DNA of 64,000 nucleotides from CAWCQC01 sp963819905 (GTDB lineage: Bacteria > Actinomycetota > Thermoleophilia > Gaiellales > Gaiellaceae): positions 10,280 to 74,279 of the forward strand of contig CAWFXP010000004.1 of NCBI GenBank assembly GCA_963819905.1, read 5' to 3'. This document shows positions 1-10,332 of this stretch, piece after piece (within the stretch, counting starts at the first letter, position 1; every line of letters starts with the position of its first letter). The translations under genes and the position numbers were made by a program. The notes under the pieces are model-generated. The model saw only the letters and a program-made list of their open reading frames with translations, was not told where the DNA came from and ran no database searches.

Positions 1-663
1 GTGCCGACCCATGTCCTCGTAGTCGATCGCGGCCTCCGACATCCGCTTGGTGCCGTCACCCGCGACGACGGTTCCCGGCTTCGCGACGGACTGGATCCGC
101 GACGCGGTGTTGACGAGATCGCCCGCGACCATGCCCTGGCCTTCTGCGCCCAGCGTGACAGCCGACTCGCCTGAGGCGACGCCGACACGCATCGCCAGGC
201 CTGGTACCAGCGCGGACACGGCGTCGACGAGGTCGAGGCCCGCTCGAACTGCCCGCTCGGCGTCGTCCTCCCGGGCGATCGGCGCGCCCCAGAGCGCCAT
301 CACGGCATCGCCGATGAACTTCTCGACCGTGCCGCCGTAGCGTCCGATGATCTGACGGGCAGCGTCGAAGTACTGTGACAGGAGCTCGCGAACCTCCTCC
401 GGGTCGCGGTCCTCAGAGAGCGTCGTGAACCCGACGAGGTCGGCGAAGAGCACCGAGACGAGCCGTCTTTCGGCCTCCGGGGGCGGAGCTGGAGCAGGGG
501 TCGCAGCCCCGCCGGCGAGCGCGGTGCCGCAGTCCCCGCAGAACTTGGCACCCGGCGTATTCGCGGCACCGCAAGACGCGCACACGAGCGCCAGCTTGGA
601 GCCGCATTCGCCGCAGAACCTCCGGCCGGGCTCGTTCTCCGTGCCGCATCCGGGGCAGATCAT
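1..663 (-). CDS. Zinc-ribbon class III adenylate cyclase (C-terminal part beyond window edge)
   Basis: The reading frame is open from an ATG at 663 to the left edge (221 codons). Residues 1-45 form two zinc ribbons (CPGCG...CGECG, then CASCG...CGDCG). A class III nucleotide cyclase domain follows. All six expected catalytic positions are visible: Asp in FADLVGFTTLSE, Lys and Asp in TVEKFIGDAVMALWG, and Asp, Asn and Arg in AGDLVNTASR. It should make cAMP from ATP in the cytoplasm. It starts 25 bases after the stop of the EttA-like gene, so it is probably the third gene of that operon. It is a close paralogue of the cyclase at 2360-5877 and, by analogy, may continue into an ATPase and TPR region outside the window. 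That continuation is inference. Confidence 0.85.
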   Translation of the reverse strand, partial: MICPGCGTENEPGRRFCGECGSKLALVCASCGAANTPGAKFCGDCGTALAGGAATPAPAPPPEAERRLVSVLFADLVGFTTLSEDRDPEEVRELLSQYFDAARQIIGRYGGTVEKFIGDAVMALWGAPIAREDDAERAVRAGLDLVDAVSALVPGLAMRVGVASGESAVTLGAEGQGMVAGDLVNTASRIQSVAKPGTVVAGDGTKRMSEAAIDYEDMGRH

Positions 664-688
664 GTAAGGAGCATAGAACTCCGCCGTT

Positions 689-2363
689 CTACGTACGAAC
701 GAGCGGCTTGTACTTGATCCTGTGGGGTTGGTCGGCTTCGGCTCCGAGCAGCGCGCGGCGGTGCTCCTCGTACTCCTGGTAGGTGCCCTCGAACCACGCC
801 GTCTGCGAGTCACCCTCGAACGCGAGGATGTGCGTCGCGATCCGGTTGAGGAACCAGCGATCGTGGGAGATGACGACCGCGCAGCCGGCGAAGTCGAGGA
901 GAGCCTCCTCGAGGGCCCGCAGGGTGTCGACGTCGAGGTCGTTCGTCGGCTCGTCGAGCAGGATGACGTTCCCGCCCGACTTCAGGAGCTTCGCCAGGTG
1001 GACGCGATTCCGCTCGCCGCCAGACAGGTCGGAGATCCGCTTCTGCTGGTCGGGCCCACGGAAGTTGAACCAGGAGACGTACTGGCGCGAGTTCGACCTC
1101 TCGCTTGCCGAGCTCGACGACGTCGTGGCCGCCGGAGATCTCCTTCCAGACCGTGCTCTGCGGGTCGAGATCGGCCCGCGACTGGTCGACGTAGGCGAGC
1201 TGCACCGTCTCCCCGATCGTGAGCGTTCCGGAGTCCGGCTGCTCCTCGCCGGCGATCATGCGGAAGAGCGTCGTCTTGCCCGCGCCGTTCGGGCCGATGA
1301 CGCCGACGATCCCACCGGGCGGCAGCGAGAACGTCAGGTCCTCCATCAGCAAGCGGTCGCCGAAGCCTTTGGAGACGCGATCGGCCTCGACGACGACGTC
1401 TCCGAGCCGCGGCCCGGCCGGAATGTGGATCTCGACGCGGTCGAGCTTCACGTTCTGCTCCTCGGCGAGCAGCTTCTCGTAGGCGGCAAGGCGCGCCTTC
1501 GACTTGTCGTGGCGGGCTCTCGGGCTCATCCGTACCCACTCGAGCTCGCGCGCGAGCGTCCGCCTGCGCGCCGACTCCTGCTTCTCCTCCGCGGCGAGGC
1601 GCGCCTGCTTCTGCTCGAGCCACGACGAGTAGTTGCCCTTGAACGGGATCCCGCGACCGCGGTCGAGCTCGAGGATCCAGCCGGCGACGTTGTCGAGGAA
1701 GTAGCGGTCGTGGGTGACCGCCATTACCGTTCCCCGGTAGCGCTCGAGGAAGCGCTCGAGCCAGGCCACCGACTCCGCATCCAGGTGGTTCGTGGGCTCG
1801 TCGAGCAGCAGCAGGTCGGGTGAGGAGAGCAGCAGGCGGCAGAGCGCGACGCGCCGCATCTCACCACCCGAGAGCGTCGTCACGTCGCGATCCGGCTCCG
1901 GCAGGCGGAGGGCTTCGGACGCGTGGTCGAGCGTCTGGTCGAGACTCCACGCGTCCGCGCGTTCGATCTGATCCTGCACCCTGGCCTGCTCGGCGAGGAG
2001 CGCGTCGAAGTCGGCCTCCGGCTCCGCGAACCCCGCCGAGATCTCGTTGAAGCGGTCGAGCAGATCGCGAACGGCGCGGACTCCGTCCTCGACGTTGCCG
2101 CGCACGTCCTTCGCCGGGTCGAGCTCGGGCTCCTGGGGGAGGAGGCCGACCGTCGCCCCGGGCGCGAGCTCCGCGACGCCGCTCGAGGGCTCCTCGAGCC
2201 CGGCCATGATCCGCAACAACGTCGACTTCCCTGCCCCGTTCGGCCCGAGCACCCCGATCTTCGCCCCGGGGAGGAACGAGAGCGAGATATTCGCGAGCAC
2301 CTGTCGCTCCGGGCCGTAGAACTTGTCGGCCCGGTACATCGTGTAGACGTAGTCGCTGCTCAT
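689..2363 (-). CDS. ettA: ABC-F translation factor, EttA type (one frameshift)
   Basis: A soluble tandem-ATPase protein of the ABC-F family. Known EttA binds the ribosomal E site and gates the first elongation steps according to ATP/ADP ratio. The first domain has Walker A GPNGAGKSTLL, signature LSGGEMRRVAL and Walker B LLLLDEPTNHLD. The second has GPNGAGKTTLF, LSGGERNRVHLAKLL and VILLDEPTNDLD. There is no membrane domain. The frame breaks near 1095: one surplus base between LGKREV and NSRQYVSWFNF. Removing it gives an uninterrupted protein of about 557 residues, the usual EttA length. The ATG at 2363 overlaps the upstream cyclase stop (ATGA), which points to translational coupling. The frameshift is probably a sequence error, because the reading resumes perfectly in the conserved signature region. 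Confidence 0.9.
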
Positions 2364-5300
2364 GAACCGACGCCTTCGAGCTCGTCGGACGCGATCGGGG
2401 CGAGGACGTCGACCCGCTCGATCCAGGGCGCCGCCCGCAGCTCCTCGAAGATGGCTCGGGCGTCGGCGAGGAGCGGCTCGGCGTCGGCGCCGCGATCCTC
2501 TGACAGGAGCCATTCCGCGTACTCCAGGCTCGCGACGGCGGTCCAGAACGGCATGCGCAGCTCCCGGAAGGCAGCCGTCGCCTGCTTGAAGCCGTTGTCG
2601 GCAGCGGCGTTCTCCTTTCGCCAGGCTGCGACATGTGCGCCGAAGCGCGCCAGCTGGGCACGGACGAAGGGTGTTCGCTCGCCGGGACGCCAATTCGATG
2701 CCTCGGCGAGAAGTCGCTCGATCCTCGGGTGATCACCGAGCGCAACCGCGTTCTCGAGCTCTTCGTGAAAGCCCTCGATCTTCTCGCTCAGCTCGACGAT
2801 GGCGCGTGGGCCAGCGGTGAGCACTGCCAACGCTTCGTCATAGTCCCCGCGGGCTCGCAGTGCCCGGGCGCGTGCGGTCAGGGACAGGGCCGCGGGGTCC
2901 GCCTCACCTTCCTCCTGTGCGAGCAGGTCGACGAACCGATCGGCGCGCTCGTACTCGCCCCGGTCGAGGTACACGGGAACGATCGCGGTCAGCTCCGTCG
3001 CGAGCACCGCGGCTCCCGTCTCGGCCTCGGCTCCGATCTGGTCGACGCAGCCGACGGCTTCGTCCCAGCGGCCGAGCATGACGAGGGGATAGACATGGCA
3101 CGCGAGCAGCTGCAGCTGCCACGTGCGGTCTCCCAGGCGATGTGCGAGCTCGAGACCGCGCGCTGCCGTGCGGAGCTCCTCCTCGTGGCGGTTCGTCACG
3201 CCGTAGACGGCACACAGGTTGTTGTACGCCCGCAGGCCCGCGGCGCCGAGGTCGTTCTCGAGCGCGACCTCGAGCGCGTGGTTGAGCAGGAGCGCGGCCT
3301 CCTCGAAGCGGCCATGGACGCCGAGCGCGAGGGACTTCGAGTTGAGCGCCTCAGAGAAGACGGCCGGTAGGTGCAGGCCCTCGGCTAGCTCGAGCGCCTG
3401 CTCGAGCCGCTCTGCCGCCGCCTCCGGCCGACCCGCGAAGAAGAGGAAACGGCCGAGCTGGGCCGCGAGGATCGCGACGTCCTCGTCTGGCTCGTCTCCG
3501 GCGAGGTCGGCAAAGGCCCGCTCCATCCGTTCCACGGCCAGCTCCGGGTTGCGTTCCGTGTACCAGATCACCTCTGCGTACGAGGCGGAGACTCGCGCTG
3601 CGGCGTGACTCGCCCCTTCTGCCTCGAGCAGGGCGATCGCCTCCTCGTACGCGCTTTTCGCGTGGTCCGTGACGCCGCTCAACCAGGCCATGTCGCCGGT
3701 CCGGGCGAGGAGCGCCGCGCGCGTGGTCGGAACGTCGGTGAGGCCGGCGGCCTGCTCGAAGTAGCGTCGCGCTTCTCCGGCGGCGGCGAGCGAGGCGGCG
3801 CGCTCGCCGGCCCGCGACAACGTCTCTCCCGCCCGCATCCGGATCTCTGCCGCGTCGGCTGCGTCGGGCGCCGCCTCGTACGCCTGGAGGAAATGGGAGG
3901 CGACCACCTCGATGACGTCGTCCTCGTCGAAAGCGGACTCCAGATAGGCGGCGACGGCCAGGTGGCGTGCCTTGCGCTCCTTCTTCGAGAGCATCTCGTA
4001 GGCGACGAATCGCACGAGATCGCCGAGGAACGCATACTGCCCGCGCTCCGGCGAGAGCGGGTCCGCCTGGACGGTGAGGATCTCCTTGCGTACGAGCGAT
4101 CCGAGGAGCCCTTCCACCTTGTCGTCGCCGATACCGGCAACAGCGGTGATCGCCTCCCTGGCGAACGTCTTTCCGAGCACGGCAGAGTCCTGAACGAGCC
4201 GACGCTCGTCGGGGGCAAGCCCGTCGAGCCGCGCGGCGATCAGTCCGTGAAGGGTCTCCGGTACATCCAGCTCGGCGACCGAGCCGGATGCTCTGTAGCC
4301 GCTCTCGTCGGGCGTGAGAACCCCTCGGTCGACGAGCATCCGCACCGTCTCGACGGCGTAGAGCGGAACACCTTCGGCGCGATCGCGCACCTGCCCCGCG
4401 AGCTCGTCCGGCAGGCCGAGGCCTTGCAGGAGCGTGACCATGGAGTCACCGCCGAGGGGCTCGAGGTAGATCGACGTGGACGCGCGCCTGCCCGATCCCC
4501 AGTCAGGACGGCGCTCGAGCACGTCTGGCCGCCCGAGCGTGAGGATGAAGAGCGGATAGCTTCGAGACCACTCGAGGAGGTATTCGACGAAGTCGAGCAG
4601 CGACTCGTCGGCCCAGTGGACGTCCTCGAAGACCATCACGGTCGGCATGACTTCGGCGAGGCGCTCGTAGAAAAGCCGCCAGGCCGCGAACAGGTCTTCG
4701 CGGTCGCGGGCCGGGCCGGACTCGAGACCGAGCAGACTCGCGAGCCTCGGCTCGACCCAGCGCCGCTCCTCCGGGTCGGGGAGGGCGATCTCGACCGCTT
4801 GCTGCAGCTTCGGCAGCGCTGTCGCGACGTCCTCTCCCTCGAGGATGCTGGCGTTCGTCCTCACCATCTCTGCGAGCGCCCAGTAGGTCACACCCTCGCC
4901 GTAGGCGAGGCAGCGGCCTCGATGCCAGCGGGTGTCGATCGCGAGCCCGTCGATGTATTTGAAGAACTCCCACACGAGCCGGGACTTGCCGATGCCGGCG
5001 CCGCCGACGACGGAGACCAGCTGCGCCTTGCCGCCGTCAGCCGAGGCGTGGAAGAGCTCCTTCACCATCCGCAGCTCGCGGTCGCGCCCGACGAACGGCG
5101 GCTCGAGCGCCGACGAGCGCTGCGCGCCGCCGGCTGCCGCGACCACGCGAACGGCCCGCCACAGGCGAACCGGCTCCGCCTTTCCCTTCAGCTCGTGCTC
5201 GCCCGCGTCCTCGTAGACGATCGCTGCTTCGGACACCCTGCGCGTCGCCTCGCCGACGAACACCGAGCCGGGCCGTGCCACGGTCTGCACCCGGGAGGCC

Positions 5301-5877
5301 GTGTTGACGAGGTCGCCCGCCACCATGCCCTCCGCGTCGACCCCGATCGTCACCGCCGCCTCGCCGGTCGTGACACCCGCCCGCGCGTGGAGCTCGGGCA
5401 TGCCGGCGTCCTCGCCGAGGGCTCGAACCGCGTCGACCAGCTCGAGCGCGGCCCGCACGGCTCGCTCGGCGTCGTCCTCACGTGCCACCGGCGCTCCCCA
5501 CACGGCCATCACCGCATCGCCGATGAACTTCTCGACCGTGCCCCCGTAGCGCCCGATCACCCGGCGGGCCGTGTCGAAGTACGTCGAAAGCAGCTCTCTG
5601 ACCTCCTCGGCGTCCCGAGCCTCGGACAGGGTCGTGAAGCCGACGAGGTCGACGAAGAGCACGGATACCAGCCTCCGCTCGGCCGTCGGGGTCGGAGCCG
5701 GGATGGGGCTGGAGTCGAAGCGGGAGCGGCGAGCGCGGTCCCGCACTCACCGCAGAACTTGTCCTCGGGATCGTTCGTCGCGCCGCAGGACGGGCAGCCG
5801 ACGGCGAGCGGCGATCCGCACTCGGAGCAGAACTTCCGGCCGGGTCTGTTCTCTACACCGCAGCTACTGCAGGTCAA
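2360..5877 (-). CDS. Zinc-ribbon adenylate cyclase / STAND ATPase / TPR signalling protein (one frameshift)
   Basis: A very large cytoplasmic signalling protein of about 1,170 residues. The N-terminus holds two zinc ribbons (CSSCG...CSECG, CPSCG...CGECG). A class III cyclase domain follows with all six catalytic positions (FVDLVGF, VEKFIGDAVMAVWG, AGDLVNTASR). Next is an AAA_16/STAND ATPase with Walker A GGAGIGKSRL and Walker B VMVFEDVHWAD, then a long alpha-helical TPR-like half rich in Ala and Leu. The family links cAMP synthesis to ATP-dependent sensing; the ligand is unknown. The zinc ribbon and cyclase lie in different frames, joined by a shift between about 5690 and 5725. The only in-frame start before the first CxxC is TTG at 5877; a downstream ATG at 5746 would lose the zinc ribbons that the paralogue at 1-663 has. 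It overlaps the ettA-like gene by four bases. Confidence 0.85.
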
Positions 5878-5912
5878 GGCACAAATGTACTCGGCGCGAG
5901 GCGCCGCACGGC

Positions 5913-5939
5913 GCAGGGCCGGACAGGTCCGGCCCCTAC
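5913..5939. repeat. Palindromic intergenic repeat, copy A
   Basis: Perfect inverted repeat GGGCCGGAC-AG-GTCCGGCCC (5916-5935), preceded by GCA and followed by CTAC. All 27 bases recur exactly at 6009-6035, and the same arms recur with another spacer at 17187-17206. It lies in a non-coding gap and resembles a REP-type element. It would fold into a strong hairpin. There is no U-run after it, so a simple intrinsic terminator is unlikely. Confidence 0.8.
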
Positions 5940-5956
5940 GACCAGCCTCCCGCAAT

Positions 5957-6001
5957 GTAGGGGTGGGACCTGTGCCGCCCGCAACCAGGTGCGGCCCCTA
6001 C
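5957..6001. repeat. Imperfect palindrome related to the 27-base repeat
   Basis: The outer arms GTAGGGGTGGGACCTG (5957-5972) and CAGGTGCGGCCCCTAC (5986-6001) pair at about 13 of 16 positions. Each arm is a diverged half of the flanking 27-base repeats in opposite orientation. This looks like a degraded or composite copy sitting between two identical copies. Confidence 0.65.
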
Positions 6002-6008
6002 GGCGCGG

Positions 6009-6035
6009 GCAGGGCCGGACAGGTCCGGCCCCTAC
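6009..6035. repeat. Palindromic intergenic repeat, copy C
   Basis: Exact second copy of the 27-base element at 5913-5939; the palindrome arms are 6012-6020 and 6023-6031. It ends nine bases before the GTG start of the DHH/CBS/tRNA nucleotidyltransferase gene at 6045, so its hairpin could form in the 5' leader of that message. Confidence 0.8.
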
Positions 6036-6044
6036 ACTGATTCG

Positions 6045-8593
6045 GTGGACGTCATCGCAGGCCATTCGAACACCGATTTCGACGCCTTCGCGTCGATGCT
6101 CGCCTGCCGGCGGCTCTACCCCGGCGCGGTCGTGGCGCTCTCCGGCTCGCTGAACCGGAACGTCCGGGACTTCTGCCGCCTGCACGTCGACGAGCTCGAG
6201 CTGGTAGAGGCCTCGCGGCTCGACCCGGCGACGATCACGAGGCTGATCGTCGTCGAGGCGACGGATCCGACGCGCCTCGGTGAGCTCGAGCAGGTGGCCC
6301 GGCGCGCCGACGTGGACGTCGTCGTATTCGACCACCACGGCGCCGAGGAAGGCGAGCGGGCGGTGACCTCGCGAGACGGCGCGCTGACGACGACCCTCGT
6401 CGGCATCCTCGCGGAGCGCGAGGTGGCCGTCACGCCGCTCGAGGCGACCGTCTTCGCGCTCGGCATCCACGAGGACACGGGCTCGCTGATGCACACGACG
6501 ACGACGGCGCGCGACGTCGAGGCGCTTGCCTGGTGCCTGCGCCACGGAGCACGCCAGGAAGCGCTCGCGCAGTACCTTCACTCGCCGCTCCGGGACGACG
6601 AGCGCGACCTCCTCGACGCGTCTGCTCGATGCCCTCGAGCCGGTGCCGACCGGCGGGGTCGAGGTGCTGGTCGCGGCGCTCGCGTGGCCCTCCTACGTCG
6701 AGGGTGTGTCGATGCTCGCGCACAAGCTCGTCGATCTCACGGACTGCCGGGCGCTCGTGTGCCTCGTCGAGATGGACGGCCGCGTCGTGTGCGTGGCACG
6801 GAGCCGGACACCCGAGATCGACGCCGCGGCCGCCGCGCAGGCGCTCGGCGGAGGAGGGCACCCGCAGGCCGCCTCGGCGACGTTTCACGGTTCGCTCGCC
6901 GCGGCGCGGGCCACGTTGGCAGAGGCGCTTCCTACCGCGGTCCGGGCAGCCCCGATCGCCCGGGAGATCATGTCGCGACCCGCCCGCTTCGTCACCCCGG
7001 ACGACACGATCGCCCACGCGATGGCTCTCTGTCAGCGGCACCGCCAGAGCGGTATCCAGGTCGGCGACCCGAGGAACCTCGTCGGCGTCGTGACCCGCGA
7101 GGATCTCGACAAGGCGGTGGGCCACGGTCTGTCGCATGCTCCGGTGAAGGCGGTCATGGGCCCCGGCGCCGCCACGTGCAGCGAGGACACGCCGCTCGGC
7201 GAGCTCCAGCGACTCCTCACGCGATCGCACGGAGGCCGGCTTCCCGGTCCTCCGCGGTGGAGAGGTCGTCGGCGTCGTCACGAGCGGCGACCTCCTGCGA
7301 GCGCTCGGCGAGGCGCCGGACGAGTCGTCGGGCGAGCCGGAAGCGCGAAGCCTCGAGGCGCGCCTCGCCGCGCTCGCCGATCTCGAGCCCGTGTTCGAGG
7401 CGGTCCAGGCGCTCTCCGAGCACGTCGAGGGCGTCTACCTGGTCGGCGGCACCGTGCGAGACATCCTGCTCGGCGAAGAGGGCTTCGACGTCGACATCGC
7501 AGTCGAGGGCGACGGCATCGCCTTCGGGCGCGCACTGGCGCAGGCGCTCGGCGGCCGCGCGGTGCCCCACGAGAAGTTCGGCACGGCGATCGTCGTCTGG
7601 GAGGGCGGACGAGTCGACGTCGCCACGACCAGAACCGAATTCTACGACGAGCCCGCGGCGCTCCCGAGCGTCGAAGCCGCGACGATCCGCCAGGATCTCT
7701 ACCGGCGCGATTTCACGGTGAACGCGCTGGCCGTCTCGCTGCGCGGCGAGGACTTCGGCCGGCTCGTGGACTTCTTCGGCGGGATCGACGATCTCGAAGC
7801 CGGAGTCGTCCGGGTGCTGCACAACCTCTCGTTCATCGACGATCCGACCCGGATCTTCCGCGCGATCCGCTACGAGAATCGCTACGACTTCCGGATGGAC
7901 GGGCACACCGCGTCGCTGGCGCGGGCGTGCATCGACATGGGGCTGGTCGGCGAGCTCTCGTCGGCGCGGCTGCGCGACGAGCTCGAGCTGCTTCTCGACG
8001 AGGAGATCGTCGGTCCCGCCGTGCTCCGGCTCGGCGAGACCGGCCTCGCCGGTGCGATCCACCCACACCTCTCCGCTGACGCGGACACCGTCTCCCTGCT
8101 CGAGCGGGTCGACGGCCTCCGGGAGCGGCTTGCGCCGGACGAGCCGCGGTGGCGCCTGCGCTTGGCCGTTCTCGCTCGGCGCCTGCCTCCCGACGAGCTG
8201 TACGACTGGTTCGCGCGCCTGCGGCTCCGGCGCCGGGACGGTGACGACGTGGCCGACGCCGTGGCGGTCTCGGGCCGCCTGCTCGAGCGCCTCGCGGCGG
8301 TCGTCGAGCCCGCCGAGGCTCGCCGGCTCATCGAGCCCCACGCGCCGGGAGGCGCGCTGCTCGCCCTCGCGCTCGCGAAGCCCGGCCCTGCCGAACGCTG
8401 GCTCGTGCGCTACTTCGAGGAGCTGCGTGACGTCCGGCTCGAGGTCTCGGGGCGCGACCTGGCCGAGCTCGGCCTGGACGAGTCACCCCGGGTCGGGGAG
8501 GTGCTCGGGGAGCTCCTGCGCCGCAAGCTGAACGGGGAGCTGGACGGCCGGGCAGCGGAGATCGAGGCGGCGAAGGAGCTGATCCGGACGTGA
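6045..8593 (+). CDS. DHH phosphoesterase - CBS pair - tRNA nucleotidyltransferase (CCA/A-adding) fusion (two frameshifts)
   Basis: A fused protein of about 848 residues. The first third is a DHH/DHHA1 phosphoesterase (GHSNTDFDAFAS, VFDHHG, HEDTGSL, GGGGHPQAAS). The middle carries two CBS modules (EIMSRPARFVTPDDT, then VVGVVTSGDLLRAL). The last half is a class II poly(A) polymerase/tRNA nucleotidyltransferase head (LVGGTVRDILLG, FDVDIAVEGDG, RRDFTVNALA). Known relatives with this order add A, or CCA, to tRNA 3' ends. The three parts read in three frames; one surplus base lies near 6619 and another near 7230, and removing both restores one frame of 849 codons. The GTG start at 6045 precedes MDVIAGHSN directly, so no room exists for more N-terminus. 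The stop is 13 bases before pgeF. The adenine-versus-CCA specificity cannot be told from what I see. Confidence 0.88.
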
Positions 8594-8606
8594 GCCGCTC
8601 CGAGAG

Positions 8607-9353
8607 ATGGACGACCGCGCCGAGCTGATCGACTGGGTGGCTCCCGGTCCCTACCGGGTCGCGTTCTCGACCCGGCGAGGCGGCGTGAGCGAGGGGCCGT
8701 ACGCCTCGCTCAACCTCGGGATCACATCGGGCGACGACCCGGGGCTCGTGGTCGAGAACCGGCGGCGGCTCTGCGCGGCTGCCGGTGCCGATCCGGCCGC
8801 CGCGACGATGGCCTGGCAGCAGCACGGAAACCGGGTCGCCCGCGCCGAGCCGATGGGGATCCTGCGGGGCGACACCCCGTTCGAGCGCTGCGACGGGCTC
8901 TGGACGGACGAGCGCGGGCTCGCGATGGGCCTGATCACCGCGGACTGCCTGCCGATTGCCCTCTGCCGGGTGGATTCGCCGGACCCGGCGCTCTGCGTCC
9001 TCCACGCCGGCTGGAAGGGGCTTCTCGCGGGCATCGTCGAAGCGGGAACGGCCGCGCTCGGGGACGGCTCGCTGGCAGCTGCGGTCGGGCCGGGTATCGG
9101 TCCGTGCTGCTACGAGGTCGGCGAGGAGGTGACCCGGCCCTTCAGGGCCGCGTTCGGGGACGACGTCGTCGAGGAGGGCCGCCTCGATCTCTGGACCGCC
9201 GCCGAGCGCGCGCTGCGCGCAGCCGGCTGTGACGACGTCGAGCGCACCGATCTCTGCACGGCGTGCGATCCGGAGCGGTTCTTCTCCCACCGGCGGGACC
9301 GGGGGCTCACCGGCAGGCAGGGGGTCATCGCGTACGTCCTGGCCGAGCTGTAG
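8607..9353 (+). CDS. pgeF: Peptidoglycan editing factor PgeF / YfiH laccase-domain protein
   Basis: A 248-residue DUF152 protein. Members were called multicopper polyphenol oxidases; later work on YfiH supports a role in removing mis-incorporated residues from peptidoglycan precursors, and purine nucleoside activity is reported for relatives. Family marks are complete: the start FSTRRGGVSEGPYASLNLG, a Zn-type site TADCLPIALC, CVLHAGWKGL, and GPGIGPCCYEVG. Its length is typical. It sits between the tRNA nucleotidyltransferase fusion and sepF, next to other cell-wall and division genes, which is a common actinobacterial placement. Confidence 0.9.
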   Translation: MDDRAELIDWVAPGPYRVAFSTRRGGVSEGPYASLNLGITSGDDPGLVVENRRRLCAAAGADPAAATMAWQQHGNRVARAEPMGILRGDTPFERCDGLWTDERGLAMGLITADCLPIALCRVDSPDPALCVLHAGWKGLLAGIVEAGTAALGDGSLAAAVGPGIGPCCYEVGEEVTRPFRAAFGDDVVEEGRLDLWTAAERALRAAGCDDVERTDLCTACDPERFFSHRRDRGLTGRQGVIAYVLAEL

Positions 9354-9382
9354 CCTGTCGCGGTTGTACCATTCCGCCTGAA

Positions 9383-9985
9383 ATGGGCCTCGGGAACGTC
9401 TGGAATCGCGCGCTCGTCTACTTCGGCATCGCCGAGGAGGACGAGTACTGGGACGAGGAGTTCTCGGCCGAGGACTCGCTCGAGCGCTCGTACCAGCAGG
9501 AGCGGCCAAACGTCCGCCGGCTCCACTATGCGCGCCGAGGCGGAACGGACGAGTTCGAGGACTGGTCGGAGCCCGAGACGGTCGCGGAGCCGGCGGCCCC
9601 GCCGCCGCCAGAGCCCGCGCCGGCCGCCCGTCCGTCCGTCCTGCATCGACGCAGCCGGCCCGAGCGCGCTCCGCTCGAGGCGGTCGCGGCGCCGGCGGCC
9701 GCCGCGTCGCAGCGGGTGCACCTCGTCATCCCGCGCTCCTTCAACGACGCGCAGTCGATCGCCGACCGCTTCAAGGAATCCGTTCCGGTGATCCTGAACC
9801 TCCAGAGCGCGGACGCAGAGCTCGCGAAGCGTCTCATCGACTTCTCGAGCGGTCTCACGTACGCGCTGAACGGCGGCATGCAGCGGGTCGCCGACAAGGT
9901 CTTTCTCTTGACTCCGCGAAACGTCGAGGTGTCCGCCGAAGAACGCGCGCGGATGCTCGAGCGCGGCTTCTACAACCAGGCCTAG
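9383..9985 (+). CDS. sepF: Cell division protein SepF
   Basis: SepF anchors FtsZ filaments to the membrane and supports septum formation; in organisms without FtsA it is the main anchor. The 200-residue protein starts MGLGNVWNRALVYFG, an amphipathic membrane-binding helix, at ATG 9383. An acidic, Pro/Ala-rich linker covers roughly residues 20-115. The C-terminal core VHLVIPRSFNDAQSIADRF through KVFLLTPRNVEVS is the conserved dimerising SepF fold. An upstream in-frame extension exists but would bury the amphipathic helix, so the ATG at 9383 is preferred. The gene precedes yggT, as in many actinobacterial division clusters. Confidence 0.93.
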   Translation: MGLGNVWNRALVYFGIAEEDEYWDEEFSAEDSLERSYQQERPNVRRLHYARRGGTDEFEDWSEPETVAEPAAPPPPEPAPAARPSVLHRRSRPERAPLEAVAAPAAAASQRVHLVIPRSFNDAQSIADRFKESVPVILNLQSADAELAKRLIDFSSGLTYALNGGMQRVADKVFLLTPRNVEVSAEERARMLERGFYNQA

Positions 9986-10029
9986 GACGGCGTCGGGCCC
10001 TCCGCGCCGGGACAGCTACGGTTCCCGAC

Positions 10030-10332
10030 ATGCTGCTCGCGGACGCGATCGACACGGCGATCCGCTTCGTGACCTCGCTCTACTACGTCTACCTGCTCTG
10101 CATTCTCGTCTACATCCTGCTCAGCTGGATCCGCGTCCCGTACTACCGCTGGCTGAGCGTCTTCCAGCGTTTCCTCTACGACGTCGTCACCCCGTTCCTG
10201 ACGATCTTCCGGCGACTTCTGCCGATGCTCCGGGTCGGTGGCATGGGTCTCGATCTGTCACCGATCGTGGCCATTCTCGCCCTGTCCGGCATCTGGCGGC
10301 TCGTCGTGCTCGGCATCGAGCAGCTTCGCTGA
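10030..10332 (+). CDS. YggT-family membrane protein
   Basis: A 100-residue integral membrane protein with two hydrophobic segments, roughly residues 12-35 and 72-96. The signature LLSWIRVPYYRW and the following FLYDVVTPFL...FRRLLP are typical of YggT proteins found beside sepF. The biochemical role is not settled; relatives are linked to division and osmotic stress. Its TGA shares one base with the next gene's ATG (TGATG), so the two are probably co-translated. Confidence 0.88.
   Translation: MLLADAIDTAIRFVTSLYYVYLLCILVYILLSWIRVPYYRWLSVFQRFLYDVVTPFLTIFRRLLPMLRVGGMGLDLSPIVAILALSGIWRLVVLGIEQLR

Noticed and set aside
3605..6040. An 811-residue open frame on the plus strand opposite the large cyclase
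   Set aside because: It is antisense to clear cyclase, ATPase and TPR motifs; long antisense frames are expected at about 70% GC and it has no domain pattern.
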